Shown piece by piece: positions 36,362-45,707 of a DNA stretch of 64,000 nucleotides. The stretch comes from Pedobacter endophyticus. GTDB taxonomy: Bacteria; Bacteroidota; Bacteroidia; Sphingobacteriales; Sphingobacteriaceae. The position numbers were made by a program, and so were the translations under genes. The DNA lies in NCBI RefSeq assembly GCF_015679185.1, contig NZ_CP064939.1, forward strand, positions 930,001 through 994,000, written 5' to 3'. Under the pieces are notes generated by a model that was not told the origin of the DNA, did no database searches, and saw only the letters and a list, made by a program, of their open reading frames with translations. Each line of letters opens with the position of its first letter. The stretch's first letter is position 1.

Positions 36362-39300
36362 TTAAAAATTAGCATTGATACCAAATACAAAAGAGCGAGC
36401 CTGAGGATATAAACCCCTGTCGATACTGAAAGCGTTTCCACTGTTGTTAGACCCCAGCTCCGGATCGTAGCCTGTATATTTTGTTACCGTAAATAAATTT
36501 TCTGATAGTACATACACTCTAAATTTTTGCAGGCCAACTTTGCTTACAATAGTTTTCGGCAAGGTGTAACCAATCTGAAAAGTCCTCATTCTAAAGTAAT
36601 CGCCCTTTTCGAGATAGAGCGATGAGAATTTCGTTAAGTTCTTGTTAGGATCTGCATCGGTTAAACGCGGTTGTGTAGTTGACGGGTTTGTGGGCGTCCA
36701 ACGGTTTAATCGCGACGTTTGATAGTTTGCATTCGGAATGTCCAGACGTCTCAAGCCCTGAAAAATCATGTTTCCGGCAACACCGCTGCCAAAGGCAACC
36801 AAATCCCAATTGCGGTAAGATAGGTTTAAGGTAATGCCATAAGTAAATTTCGGCAGGCCGTTGCCAATAAAATCCCTGTCGTTAACATCAATCACCTCAT
36901 CGTTGTTCAGGTTGGCAAACTTAACATCGCCCGGCTTGGCTAACGGCTGCAAAATGGTGCCGTTAGGACCTTTGTAGGCATTTATTTCTGCCTGACTTTG
37001 AAAAATACCCTCATTTACATAGCCGTAAAACTCATTATAAGAATGGCCAATTTGGGTGCGAGTAATGTTGCCCAGCGTTTGAAAAGTGGCCTGACTATCA
37101 TCGATAAAGTTGACGCCCGGACTTAATTTGTCGATTGTATTTTTCAAGAACGAGCCGTTGCCACTGATGCCAAAATTAAACTCACCAAATTTTTGACGAT
37201 AGCCGAGTTCGAATTCGAAACCTGAGTTAGACATATCGGCAATATTTGCTGCCGGGCTACCACTACCGATATAACCGGGTACGGGCGGGTTTTGAAGAAT
37301 ACCTACGGTTTTCTTTTTATACCAATCGAGCACGAGGGTAAGGTTATTAAATAACGTGGCGTCGATACCAATATTGGTTTGACGTGTTTCTTCCCACTTC
37401 AAATCCGGATTTGCCGAAGCAGCCGGGCTGTAGCCGATATTTACAATGTTCTCGTTTCCGAAAGTGTAATTTCTGCCGCTGCCAACGAGTGGCACATAAG
37501 CAAAATCGCCAATTCCATCGTTACCAGTAACGCCATAACTTCCTCTGATTTTTAAGAAGTTTACAATATTGTTTTGCGGAAAGAAATCTTCTTTTGTAGG
37601 TACCCACCCAATTTGTGCAGAAGGAAAATATCCGTATTTATTGTTTGCACCGAAGCGCGATGAACCATCTCGTCTGATTAAGGCCGAAAACAGATATTTC
37701 TCTTTATAATCATACGTTAAACGAGAAAACAACGAGAACACTTTATGATCAGTTCCTTCGCTGCCATCTGAAGTTCTATTGGCGGCAACGGGCTTAAACC
37801 GCATCGATGCCGAGTAAAAATCCTGCGCCGGAACATCATAGAAAGTGGTACTTACGCTTCGGCTGAAACCATCGCTGTACGAGCCCTGACCAAGTAATAA
37901 ACTCAAATTGTGGTTGCCCAACGATCGGGTATACGTCAATGTGTTTTCGAGGTTATAGGTAATTATGTAATTGATGTTTCTCGCAAATTGTGTTCGGGTA
38001 TTTGACGTTGATGAGTTTAAATAGTAAATCGGGTTAAAACCGTCGCTACCATAAAAGGCCAGTTTAGAGCCCAGTGTTGATCGGAAACGCAAGCCTTTAA
38101 TCGGTTCCGCTTCTAAAAAAGCGTTTCCAACAATGTTGTGGTCCCAGCTGTAGTTACCAATTCTTCTGCGGATATCGCCAAGTGGATTCGTAATTTCCTG
38201 CGCTACCCGTGTCGAAATGCCGTAAGGATTACCGAATTGATCTCTGAAAACAGGTTGCGTGCTGTAAGGTGCGGCACCTGCTACGGCCGGGTCGGTAATA
38301 ATGGCGGGCGTAATCGGATCTAAATTGATTGCGGAACTTAACGGACCGCCGAATTCGCTGTTTGTATTGCCTACCGCATTGGTAATAGCATGGCTGTAAC
38401 CCAGGTTTTCTCCAATGGTTAACCAATTGTACAACTTGTGTTGAGAGTTGATCCGGATGTTTGCCCGGTTAAATTTCGAAACCTCTTTCGCCACAATACC
38501 ATCGATTTTAAAATAGCCTGCAGATAAATAAAAAGTCGATTTCTCGTTGCCCCCGCTAATCGACAGTTCGTGATTCTGGCGTGCGGCATTATCGTTAAAA
38601 ACATACGATTGCCAATCGGTTCCCTCACCCAGCGACTCCGGATTTGGATAAGGCAATGTAAATGTTCCCGAAACAAAATCGTTGGTGTAAGCTTCGTTTC
38701 TTAAAGTTGCATATTCGGTGGCGTTCAGCAGGTTTAGTTTTTTAGCCGCATTGGCAATGCCATAATATCCATTGTAACTTAACGAAACTCTGCCGAGCTT
38801 ACCTTTTTTAGTGGTTACCAAAATTACACCCGACGCCGCCCTTGCGCCATAAATGGCCGCGGAGGCTGCATCTTTTAATACTTCAATCGATTCGATATCG
38901 GCCTGATTTAAATAGCCAATACCGCCATTATCCACCACAACGCCGTCGATAACCCACAAAGGATCGTTTTTACCACCGAACGAGGTGAAACCCCTTAACC
39001 GAACCGTTGCTGCTGAACCGGGCTGACCAGATTGGGCAGCAATTGTTAAACCCGACGTACGGCCTTGTAATGCCTGCTCTAAACGAGTGGTAGTCGGTTG
39101 GTTTTCCAGGTCGGCCGCCCTTACACTGGAGATTGCTCCAGTTACCACGCTTTTCTTTTGAACACCATACCCGATAATAACTACATCGGTTAAATCTTGT
39201 GTACTTGCCGAAAGGGCCACATTAATTCTTCCTCCGGCCGGAACAGTTACTTTTTTGGCCGCCATGCCAATTAAGCTTAGCGTAAGTGTACCGCCAACGG

Positions 39301-39502
39301 GGGCTTGAATAGAAAAAACACCATTAGCATCTGTTGATGCCGCTCGCGAAGTGCCATCGAGTTTTACAGTAACACCTGGTAAGGGCATACCGTCCTTTTC
39401 ATCCGTTACTTTTCCTGTAACTGGAATGTCCTGCGCCAACAAAGTAAGTGGAAATGCCAGGATACAGCACACGAAGAATACGATCGTAAATCTTCTTCTC
39501 AT
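36362..39502 (-). CDS. susC: SusC-family TonB-dependent outer-membrane receptor
   Basis: 1046 residues. Signal peptide (MRRRFTIVFFVCCILAFPLT), then a carboxypeptidase-like (CarboxypepD_reg) domain (GKVTDEKDGMPLPGVTVKL, about 30-110), a plug (LRGFTSFGGKNDPLWVIDGV; IEVLKDAASAAIYGARAASG) and a 22-strand barrel ending in Phe. It imports oligosaccharides with TonB energy. No N-terminal secretin/STN domain is present, so no FecR-type sigma signalling; control is likely by the neighbouring regulator. Confidence 0.96.
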   Translation of the reverse strand: MRRRFTIVFFVCCILAFPLTLLAQDIPVTGKVTDEKDGMPLPGVTVKLDGTSRAASTDANGVFSIQAPVGGTLTLSLIGMAAKKVTVPAGGRINVALSASTQDLTDVVIIGYGVQKKSVVTGAISSVRAADLENQPTTTRLEQALQGRTSGLTIAAQSGQPGSAATVRLRGFTSFGGKNDPLWVIDGVVVDNGGIGYLNQADIESIEVLKDAASAAIYGARAASGVILVTTKKGKLGRVSLSYNGYYGIANAAKKLNLLNATEYATLRNEAYTNDFVSGTFTLPYPNPESLGEGTDWQSYVFNDNAARQNHELSISGGNEKSTFYLSAGYFKIDGIVAKEVSKFNRANIRINSQHKLYNWLTIGENLGYSHAITNAVGNTNSEFGGPLSSAINLDPITPAIITDPAVAGAAPYSTQPVFRDQFGNPYGISTRVAQEITNPLGDIRRRIGNYSWDHNIVGNAFLEAEPIKGLRFRSTLGSKLAFYGSDGFNPIYYLNSSTSNTRTQFARNINYIITYNLENTLTYTRSLGNHNLSLLLGQGSYSDGFSRSVSTTFYDVPAQDFYSASMRFKPVAANRTSDGSEGTDHKVFSLFSRLTYDYKEKYLFSALIRRDGSSRFGANNKYGYFPSAQIGWVPTKEDFFPQNNIVNFLKIRGSYGVTGNDGIGDFAYVPLVGSGRNYTFGNENIVNIGYSPAASANPDLKWEETRQTNIGIDATLFNNLTLVLDWYKKKTVGILQNPPVPGYIGSGSPAANIADMSNSGFEFELGYRQKFGEFNFGISGNGSFLKNTIDKLSPGVNFIDDSQATFQTLGNITRTQIGHSYNEFYGYVNEGIFQSQAEINAYKGPNGTILQPLAKPGDVKFANLNNDEVIDVNDRDFIGNGLPKFTYGITLNLSYRNWDLVAFGSGVAGNMIFQGLRRLDIPNANYQTSRLNRWTPTNPSTTQPRLTDADPNKNLTKFSSLYLEKGDYFRMRTFQIGYTLPKTIVSKVGLQKFRVYVLSENLFTVTKYTGYDPELGSNNSGNAFSIDRGLYPQARSFVFGINANF

Positions 39503-39760
39503 AGAAATTAGTTTTAGGTTAATATTTGGTTAATTGAGTATTCGGCTGGGTGGCCAAATCCTAAAATCAAATCTATAGACGGAAAAAAAATTAGCACAAT
39601 TTGCGGCTACTACACGAACCATACAAAAGCCCTTTTTTACTCAGAAAATGGAGAAATACGGCCCTACATCAGCCCTACACACAGATTTTAAGCTGCTAAA
39701 AATCAGATACATGCAAAACCTGGCCCATTAAACTGAAAATGTGACAAAAGCATAGGTTTA

Positions 39761-42676
39761 CTAGGCCCGGTGGTTCGAAATATCGGTTAAAAATTCGTAC
39801 AGATTGGTTTCGGGCTTAAGGTGAAGCTTTTTTCTCAGGCGATATCGGCCAACTTCTACCGCCTTGATAGTAACATTCATCAGTTGTGCCATTTCTTTTG
39901 ATGAAAGATTCATCGATAAGTAGGCGCAAAACTTCAGGTCGTTCTGGCTCAGCTCAGGAAACTGATGTTTGAGTTTGTTGAAGAATTCGGTATTTAGATG
40001 GCTAAAATGCACACTTGGATGATCCAGTTCCTGATCTTTCTTTTCAACATCCCGAATCAACCGAATAAGGTGCCTAAAACTCGGCGAGCTTTCGTTTATA
40101 TCGTGGTTTTTTACCACCGTAGAAATTACCTCCTTAATTTTGGCCAGCACCCTTCCGCGTTGTACCAGGTGTAAGGTCATTGTAGAGAGTTCTTTATTCT
40201 TATAATTTACATCCGCTTCCAATTTTTCATTTTGAAGCCTTACAATTTCTTTTTCATTCCGTTCCAGCTCTAACTGGTGCAGATACGTCATTCGGGCCTG
40301 CTCTTTTTTATGTTTTCCTTTTTGCCACTTGATTATCAAAACAACAACCAGCAAAATTAAGGCGATATAAATCATTTTCATCCAAATAGTATTGTACCAT
40401 GCGGGCAAAATTTCAAAAGTGTAGCTTACCACTTTCGATTCGTTACCTGTTTCGGCTCGTGCCTTTACGTTAAACGTATAGCATCCAGCCGGTAAATTCG
40501 TATAACCTTTCTCTCTTTTGTTGCTCCAAACCGACCATTCGTTATCAAAACCCTTTAACTGGTAACTGAAATTCAGGTTTTTATCGTGCTCGAAAATGGT
40601 CGATGAAAACTCAAAATGAATGGAGTTCAAATTGTAGGTGTATACCGGTATTTTTGAGCGGTCTTGTTTGTCAGTTATCGAATCGTTTTTCACAAAATAA
40701 CCACCAAAAACAAGGCTATCGGTTTTACCCTCCAACTTAACGGTACTGAGCACAACATTGGGCCGGGTTATATTCTGAATGTATTTACTATAATTAATAT
40801 GGTAAGCCCCTTTATTGGCGCCAATAAATATATTCTTGCTATCCAAAACATAAATGGATTCAAAGCCACCCACCACTTTACCATCAAGCTGAGGCAAATA
40901 AATTATGCTAAAGGCCCTGCCCTTTGCCGGTCTGCTAAAATCGATAACGCCCACCTTTTTGTTGCTTACAAACCAAATGTTGCCCTCGTTATCTTCTTTC
41001 AGGTATTGTATCGAGGTTTGATTCAACGCGTTTCCTAACATCTTTAGTCGCACAAACCTGTTTTTACTTGCATTAAACTCGTAAATCCCTTTAACGGTGG
41101 CAATAACCACCCGGTTTTTTATTCGATAAACATAATTGTACAGCTTTAGCGGCAACCCATCCTTATCCGTATACATTTTGGTGCTTAGCACACTTTTATG
41201 GTCCGGACTCATAACAATTTTGTAAACGCCATGATAAGGATGCGATGCCCAGATCATATCAGGGTTATTGTTATCGGCTACAATAAAGCGCAGGGTTTCC
41301 GTTAGGCCCTCAATTTTACCCAGATTGTTGAACTTGTTGTTGCTGAACGAAAGTTTTTGCAGGCCATTGTAAGTTCCTGCGATGACATCGGTAATCGGGT
41401 AAACGTTTTCCAGAGGCTCGAACATCCACGTTCCGGGCAGGGCATACAAGGGCATTGCCACATTGTCTTTTATTATCGAAGTGCCATCTTCGTGAGCCAT
41501 AAGCAGTTGGTTATTAAACTCATTTAAGCCCCACACCTGCCCCTTGGTATTTTTAACCTCCACAAAATTTGAGCTCGAATAACTTAAATCGCTGCTTTCC
41601 GACGAAAGTTTCGATACATAAAGGCCGTTAGACGTGCCGATGTAAAGCGATTGATCATATTTTCTGAAAGCATAACTCGTAACCTGCTTATTGCGGTCGG
41701 GATAAATATTTTTAACAGCGCTATTGATTGCAACAAAAGATACCCCATCATCCAGAGCCAGCCAGATGTTTTTATCCCTATCCAGCAAGATGCCGCGAAC
41801 ATTATTATTCTGCAGGCCCTCCCGGTAATTATACTTTTGCGCCAGTTCGCCAGATTTATTCATGATGTACATGCCGCCAGAGGTTGTTCCGATCGCGTAC
41901 TGCTCTGCGTTGATTCCGCTGGCGAAGAAAATCCGGTCGTTCAGCAAAATTTGATCAAAATTTGTTTTAAAAGCCCTTAGCTTTCCATTAACGAACAGAA
42001 ATAATCCCCGTTTTAATGTCGATATCAGCAAAGTGTCGCTGCCGAAAGGCATAATCGCCGTAGCCGATGCCTGTTTTAACACTTCATCCGTGCAAAATGT
42101 TTTCCAAACACCCTGGTTATAAACCATTAAGCCGCTCCCCCTAACCTGCGCAAAAATCGTTTTATTTACCTGGCCCAAAAACAGCCAGCTGGTTGCCGGT
42201 TTGTACTGTTTTACCACATCATTTTTATATTGAAGAACGGCATTGCCACATCGGAAGAAAACCTCATCATTCGCAACACAAATGTCCCAGATGTCAGCAA
42301 GTTTTCTGGCGCTTTCTGGAAGCAGATGCAGCAACGATGTGTATTTCAATATGCCCTGAGCATTCGGAAAAAAATAGCCGAATTCGTCTTGTCCACCAAC
42401 GTAAATCCGGTTTTTGGCATCGATACCAATCGAACGGACAGCGGTAAAATTTGGTAAACGGTATAAATTCCAATAACGCCCATCAAAAGTGAGTAAGCCT
42501 TCATTATTGCCGAAGTACAAAATTCCGTTGCGGCCTTGCTTTACGTCCCAGTTCTGAACCCCTGCCCTATAATCCTCATTATTATAGTTTTTGATTTGTG
42601 GTATTCCCATCAAATCTTGAGCAACAGCGCTTTCTATGGTCAAAAAAGCCACCAGGAAAAAAAAGAATCTGATCAT
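39761..42676 (-). CDS. Beta-propeller/Y_Y_Y-domain membrane regulator with LuxR-type HTH
   Basis: 971 residues from the ATG at 42676 (MIRFFFFLVAFLTIE signal peptide). Periplasmic part: repeated propeller blades (about 30-620, e.g. VKQGRNGILYFGNNEG, DRDKNIWLALDDGVSF), then a Y_Y_Y domain (FSYQLKGFDNEWSVWS). One membrane helix follows (MIYIALILLVVVLIIKW). Cytoplasmic part: a coiled coil and a LuxR-type HTH (LSSKEMAQLMNVTIKAVEVG). Unlike HTCS regulators it has no histidine kinase or receiver domain. It lies just upstream of susC on the same strand, so it most likely senses the PUL oligosaccharide and activates the locus directly from the membrane. Confidence 0.9.
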   Translation of the reverse strand: MIRFFFFLVAFLTIESAVAQDLMGIPQIKNYNNEDYRAGVQNWDVKQGRNGILYFGNNEGLLTFDGRYWNLYRLPNFTAVRSIGIDAKNRIYVGGQDEFGYFFPNAQGILKYTSLLHLLPESARKLADIWDICVANDEVFFRCGNAVLQYKNDVVKQYKPATSWLFLGQVNKTIFAQVRGSGLMVYNQGVWKTFCTDEVLKQASATAIMPFGSDTLLISTLKRGLFLFVNGKLRAFKTNFDQILLNDRIFFASGINAEQYAIGTTSGGMYIMNKSGELAQKYNYREGLQNNNVRGILLDRDKNIWLALDDGVSFVAINSAVKNIYPDRNKQVTSYAFRKYDQSLYIGTSNGLYVSKLSSESSDLSYSSSNFVEVKNTKGQVWGLNEFNNQLLMAHEDGTSIIKDNVAMPLYALPGTWMFEPLENVYPITDVIAGTYNGLQKLSFSNNKFNNLGKIEGLTETLRFIVADNNNPDMIWASHPYHGVYKIVMSPDHKSVLSTKMYTDKDGLPLKLYNYVYRIKNRVVIATVKGIYEFNASKNRFVRLKMLGNALNQTSIQYLKEDNEGNIWFVSNKKVGVIDFSRPAKGRAFSIIYLPQLDGKVVGGFESIYVLDSKNIFIGANKGAYHINYSKYIQNITRPNVVLSTVKLEGKTDSLVFGGYFVKNDSITDKQDRSKIPVYTYNLNSIHFEFSSTIFEHDKNLNFSYQLKGFDNEWSVWSNKREKGYTNLPAGCYTFNVKARAETGNESKVVSYTFEILPAWYNTIWMKMIYIALILLVVVLIIKWQKGKHKKEQARMTYLHQLELERNEKEIVRLQNEKLEADVNYKNKELSTMTLHLVQRGRVLAKIKEVISTVVKNHDINESSPSFRHLIRLIRDVEKKDQELDHPSVHFSHLNTEFFNKLKHQFPELSQNDLKFCAYLSMNLSSKEMAQLMNVTIKAVEVGRYRLRKKLHLKPETNLYEFLTDISNHRA

Positions 42677-42901
42677 TTGGTTAGGGCATGATTTACACAA
42701 TTATAAAGATATAATTTTAAACCACCTACCAAATAATTCCCGATGTTTTTACCTATTAAACTATGTGATACAATTTCGACTACTTTTAGTAAAACCAACA
42801 ACTTATATTTTTAAATCGTAAAAATGTTTATCCAAATTCTGATAAAGTACTATCTTAGCAAACGGCGTACATCTTTTGTACGTGATTAGATTGTTTCAAG
42901 A

Positions 42902-43780
42902 ATGAGTAGTAGTGAAAGGGTTGATCTTACCACCAAAGACCAGATCCATGTTTGTCGTTCATCCGTTTTAAATAACCAAATTAAAGACATCGACATCTCC
43001 CGAAGATGGCCGTATTTCTTTATTCTGTACGCACTTACCGAGGATGCACAGCACTGTATCGAGAATGAAAAGTTTACCGTTCCGTTAGGCCAGTTTCTGT
43101 TTGTAGGACCCGATCGATTTCATTCTTTTATCAATGCAGAAAACGATGATTTTTGGGTGATTTATTTCGACTATGGTTTTTATGCCCGGAGCCCGAATGA
43201 TGCCTATTTTATTCAAAACACCCCATTATTCTTCGATTTAAGCAAAAATTACCTAAGCAGCCCATCCATTGATATTGCTGAATATGTAACGTTGCAGTTT
43301 GAGTTTTTAGAGAAGCTAATCCGCAGTTCTCAGGCTCCTTTGGTACGCGATATTGTACATAACGCCGTGCAGGCCATGCTGATCAGATCTGCATTTTTAT
43401 CGCAGGGATTGCACAGTAAAGATGTTCATTTCGATAACCTCGAAGATAAAAAAATTGCGATTCGGTTTAGGGAACTTCTTCACCTTAATTACCGCAACGA
43501 AAAAAAGCTCGATTATTATGCAAATGCGCTGCACACAACTCCTCGGCGCTTAAATCAAGCCATTACCAACATATATGGCCGCTCGGCGAAGCAACTGGTA
43601 ACGGAAAAGATTTTTGAGGAAGCGAAAAGTAAACTTGCCCATACCGACCTCACCATTAAAGAAATAAGCTTCGACATGGGCTTCACTGAAGAAAACAATT
43701 TCAGTGCATTTTTTACCAAGCATGCCGGCTTCAGCCCAAAAAAATACAGAAACCTGCAACACAGTATAAACGCAGAATAA
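42902..43780 (+). CDS. AraC-family transcriptional regulator
   Basis: 292 residues. N-terminal cupin-like sensor (GQFLFVGPDRFHSFINAEND, about 50-100) and a C-terminal double HTH (YYANALHTTPRRLNQAITNI; EISFDMGFTEENNFSAFFTK; HAGFSPKKYR). It is divergent from the propeller regulator, across about 225 bp that hold a TATCTTAG element at 42851. It may co-regulate the PUL or an unlinked target; the ligand is unknown. Confidence 0.9.
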   Translation: MSSSERVDLTTKDQIHVCRSSVLNNQIKDIDISRRWPYFFILYALTEDAQHCIENEKFTVPLGQFLFVGPDRFHSFINAENDDFWVIYFDYGFYARSPNDAYFIQNTPLFFDLSKNYLSSPSIDIAEYVTLQFEFLEKLIRSSQAPLVRDIVHNAVQAMLIRSAFLSQGLHSKDVHFDNLEDKKIAIRFRELLHLNYRNEKKLDYYANALHTTPRRLNQAITNIYGRSAKQLVTEKIFEEAKSKLAHTDLTIKEISFDMGFTEENNFSAFFTKHAGFSPKKYRNLQHSINAE

Positions 43781-43804
43781 GGGATTGGCCGCAAGGCTAA
43801 AATC

Positions 43805-43824
43805 ATACCGATAGCTATCGGTAT
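43805..43824. repeat. Perfect 20-bp palindrome (variant of the dispersed ATCCGATAGCTATCGGAT site)
   Basis: ATACCGATAGCTATCGGTAT. Related palindromes occur at 25150, 34576, 44088 (22 bp long) and 63874, with one imperfect at 11840; all are intergenic. Confidence 0.8.
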
Positions 43825-43855
43825 CAGGATGACGACGCTCATGCCAAATCGCCAT

Positions 43856-44308
43856 CCCCGCTAGTCAGGATTTGTAATCCTGATTCCCCTAGCTCTAGAT
43901 TTCAAATCCAGTATTAGCTAGGACAAGATTGCAAATCACGGAAGTGTTAAATTTGGCGTCTTAAACCTCTCCCTTTTAATGTCGGTGGTTTTTGCGCTGT
44001 CTGTACATCCCTCTCCTCGAGGAGAGGGAACGCAGAGGCATTGCTTTTAACCCGAACGTTCATAGGGAGAGGTTATGAAAGCAGTGCAAATCCGATAGCT
44101 ATCGGATTTAACCCCGTTAGTCAGGATTTGTAACCCCGCTAGTCAGGATTTGTAATCCTGATTCCCTTAGCTCTGGATTTCAAATCCAGTATTAGCTAAG
44201 ACGAGATTGCAAATTGCGGAAGCATCCCCGCTAGTCAGGATTTGTAATCCTGACTCCCCTAGCTCTGGATTTCAAATCCAGTATTAGCTAAGACGAGATT
44301 ACAAATTT
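43856..44308. repeat. REP-like double-hairpin repeats, three copies plus a partial
   Basis: Each roughly 85-90-bp copy has two palindromes, TCAGGATTTGTAATCCTGA and CTGGATTTCAAATCCAG, followed by GTATTAGCTA and ACAAGATTGCAAAT or a close variant. Full copies start at 43856, 44133 and 44226; a partial copy (first hairpin half) is at 44112. The spacer 43950-44110 has a further palindrome at 44088-44109. Confidence 0.85.
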
Positions 44309-44377
44309 GTTGTTCTGACATAATTCCTGTGTTTAAAGTTATTAATTTTCTTTTTGACACAGTTTAATGAACAGCCC

Positions 44378-44650
44378 CACCTGGCACTTGCATTTATTAA
44401 CCTGGCACTTTCATTTAATAACCTAGCACTTGCATTTAATAACCTAGCACTTGCATTTAATAACCTAGCACTTGCATTTAATAACCTGGCACTTGCATTT
44501 AATAACCTAGCACTTGCATTTAATAACCTAGCACTTACATTTAATAACCTAGCACTTTCATTTAATAACCTAGCACTTGCATTTAATAACCTGGCACTTG
44601 CATTTAATAACCTAGCACCTACATTTAATAACCTGGCACCTGCAGTTGCG
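44378..44650. repeat. Minisatellite: 13 tandem units of 21 bp
   Basis: Unbroken 21-bp periodicity from 44378 to 44650, centred on CTAGCACTTGCATTTAATAA. Because 21 is a multiple of 3, one frame reads as a heptad N-L-A-L-A-F-N, but it has only a TTG start (44354) and no recognisable fold. The ATG at 44367 is in another frame and soon meets a stop. I therefore list it as a repeat, with coding possible but unproven. Confidence 0.85.
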
Positions 44651-44954
44651 AAACAGCCTCCACATACTGTACCACATTTGTTACTTATGGCTATGAGTGA
44701 AAATTTACGTGCATGTACTCGGATTTTACGCAGAAAGTAAGTCTATGAATAATAAAAAAAATGTCAAAAAACCGAAAAATTAGTATAACTAGATAGACAA
44801 ATACACTTCTGTTGACATTTGTCAACAACTAACACAAAAAACAAAATCACTGATTATCAATAAGTTAAAAATAAATACAGACGTTTTTATAGCAACGGTA
44901 ATTTTTAATACTTTTTAGGTGATTTTTAATATTTTTTGGAGATGGTAGCGACCA
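44651..44954. other. A/T-rich region upstream of the surface-fibre genes
   Basis: About 300 bp, A/T rich, with no gene. It includes TTGACATTTGTCAACAACTA (44812-44831), in which TTGACA and TGTCAA form a short palindrome that could be an operator. Confidence 0.35.
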
Positions 44955-44962
44955 TACCTTTG
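44955..44962 (+). promoter_or_regulatory. Candidate -7 promoter element of the pilin-like gene
   Basis: TACCTTTG fits TAnnTTTG, with TTTTTTGG upstream (44932-44939). It would give a leader of about 120 nt before the ATG at 45093, long for this region. Confidence 0.5.
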
Positions 44963-45092
44963 CGTCATAATTCTTCGGGAGTGCCACAAAGATGTTACGT
45001 TAGAAAGACAGACTTGAATAGCCTTTCGTTTGAGTAGAAAACAAACTTAATAAAAAATATTTTAAAAAAACAAACAAATTAATCAATTAGTC

Positions 45093-45629
45093 ATGAAATC
45101 ATCCCTATTAGTTTTTGCAACAGTAATTCTTTCTATCATTGGTAAAACCGCTTCGGCACAAACAGACAATGCAACCCTAAACATTCGTTTGTATCCAATT
45201 CAAACCATTACTGTTAACCCAACACAAAAAACAGTTAACTTAGATTATAAAACTACTGCAGATTATGCAGACGGAGTAAGTTTAGCTCAGGCCGATCACT
45301 TAACCGTATACAGCACAGGTGCATTTATCGTTAAAGTTAAATCTGCAGCTGCTACCTTAACTGGTGCAAAATCAAACATCGACGCAAACGACGTTAGCAT
45401 TAGCCCATTGGCAGGTACAAGCAACCAATTGGCAAACGCAACTTACACGGCCCGTAACCTGAGCAATACCGATCAAACTATTATTTCAAGCAACACCGGT
45501 AGTGTAAATAAAAACTTCAACATCACATACAAAGCTGCTGGTTCTCAGAAATATGTAGATAAATATTTCAAAACTGAAAACCCAACAGTTTATACTACTA
45601 CAGTTACCTACACTATCGAGGCTAACTAA
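45093..45629 (+). CDS. Pilin-like secreted structural subunit
   Basis: 178 residues with a signal peptide (MKSSLLVFATVILSIIGKTA, cleavage at SAQ). The mature part is all-beta, rich in T, S, N and A, with no Cys. It ends in a strand of alternating hydrophobics (TTTVTYTIEAN), like the C-terminal strand of chaperone-usher pilins. Residues 50-178 align with the C-terminal half of the protein at 46495 (DYADGVSL here, DYVNGASI there). It is the first gene of the cluster, with its own terminator, as expected for a major subunit. Pilin function is inferred from context and fold pattern, not from a named family. Confidence 0.65.
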   Translation: MKSSLLVFATVILSIIGKTASAQTDNATLNIRLYPIQTITVNPTQKTVNLDYKTTADYADGVSLAQADHLTVYSTGAFIVKVKSAAATLTGAKSNIDANDVSISPLAGTSNQLANATYTARNLSNTDQTIISSNTGSVNKNFNITYKAAGSQKYVDKYFKTENPTVYTTTVTYTIEAN

Positions 45630-45644
45630 TTAAAAAATTAGTAC

Positions 45645-45680
45645 AAGGCAATTTCGAGGTCTCTCGAAGTTGCCTTTTTT
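45645..45680 (+). terminator. Terminator between subunit gene and assembly genes
   Basis: Stem AAGGCAATTTCGAG / CTCGAAGTTGCCTT, one G-T wobble, 4-nt loop, followed by TTTT. It would end or attenuate transcription after the pilin-like gene. Confidence 0.88.
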
Positions 45681-45681
45681 G

Positions 45682-45689
45682 TATATTTG
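45682..45689 (+). promoter_or_regulatory. Candidate -7 element of the chaperone operon
   Basis: TATATTTG fits TAnnTTTG and lies 18 bp before the chaperone ATG, immediately after the terminator. Confidence 0.5.
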
Positions 45690-45707
45690 CCCTTACAATC
45701 GTCCCGA

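Noticed and set aside
39761..42676. Hybrid two-component system (HTCS)
   Set aside because: No HisKA, HATPase or receiver domain can be found between the membrane helix and the LuxR HTH.
44354..44740. Protein-coding gene with NNLALAF heptads
   Set aside because: It has only a TTG start and no fold or signal peptide. The open frame follows automatically from the 21-bp period. Kept as a repeat and flagged as a finding.
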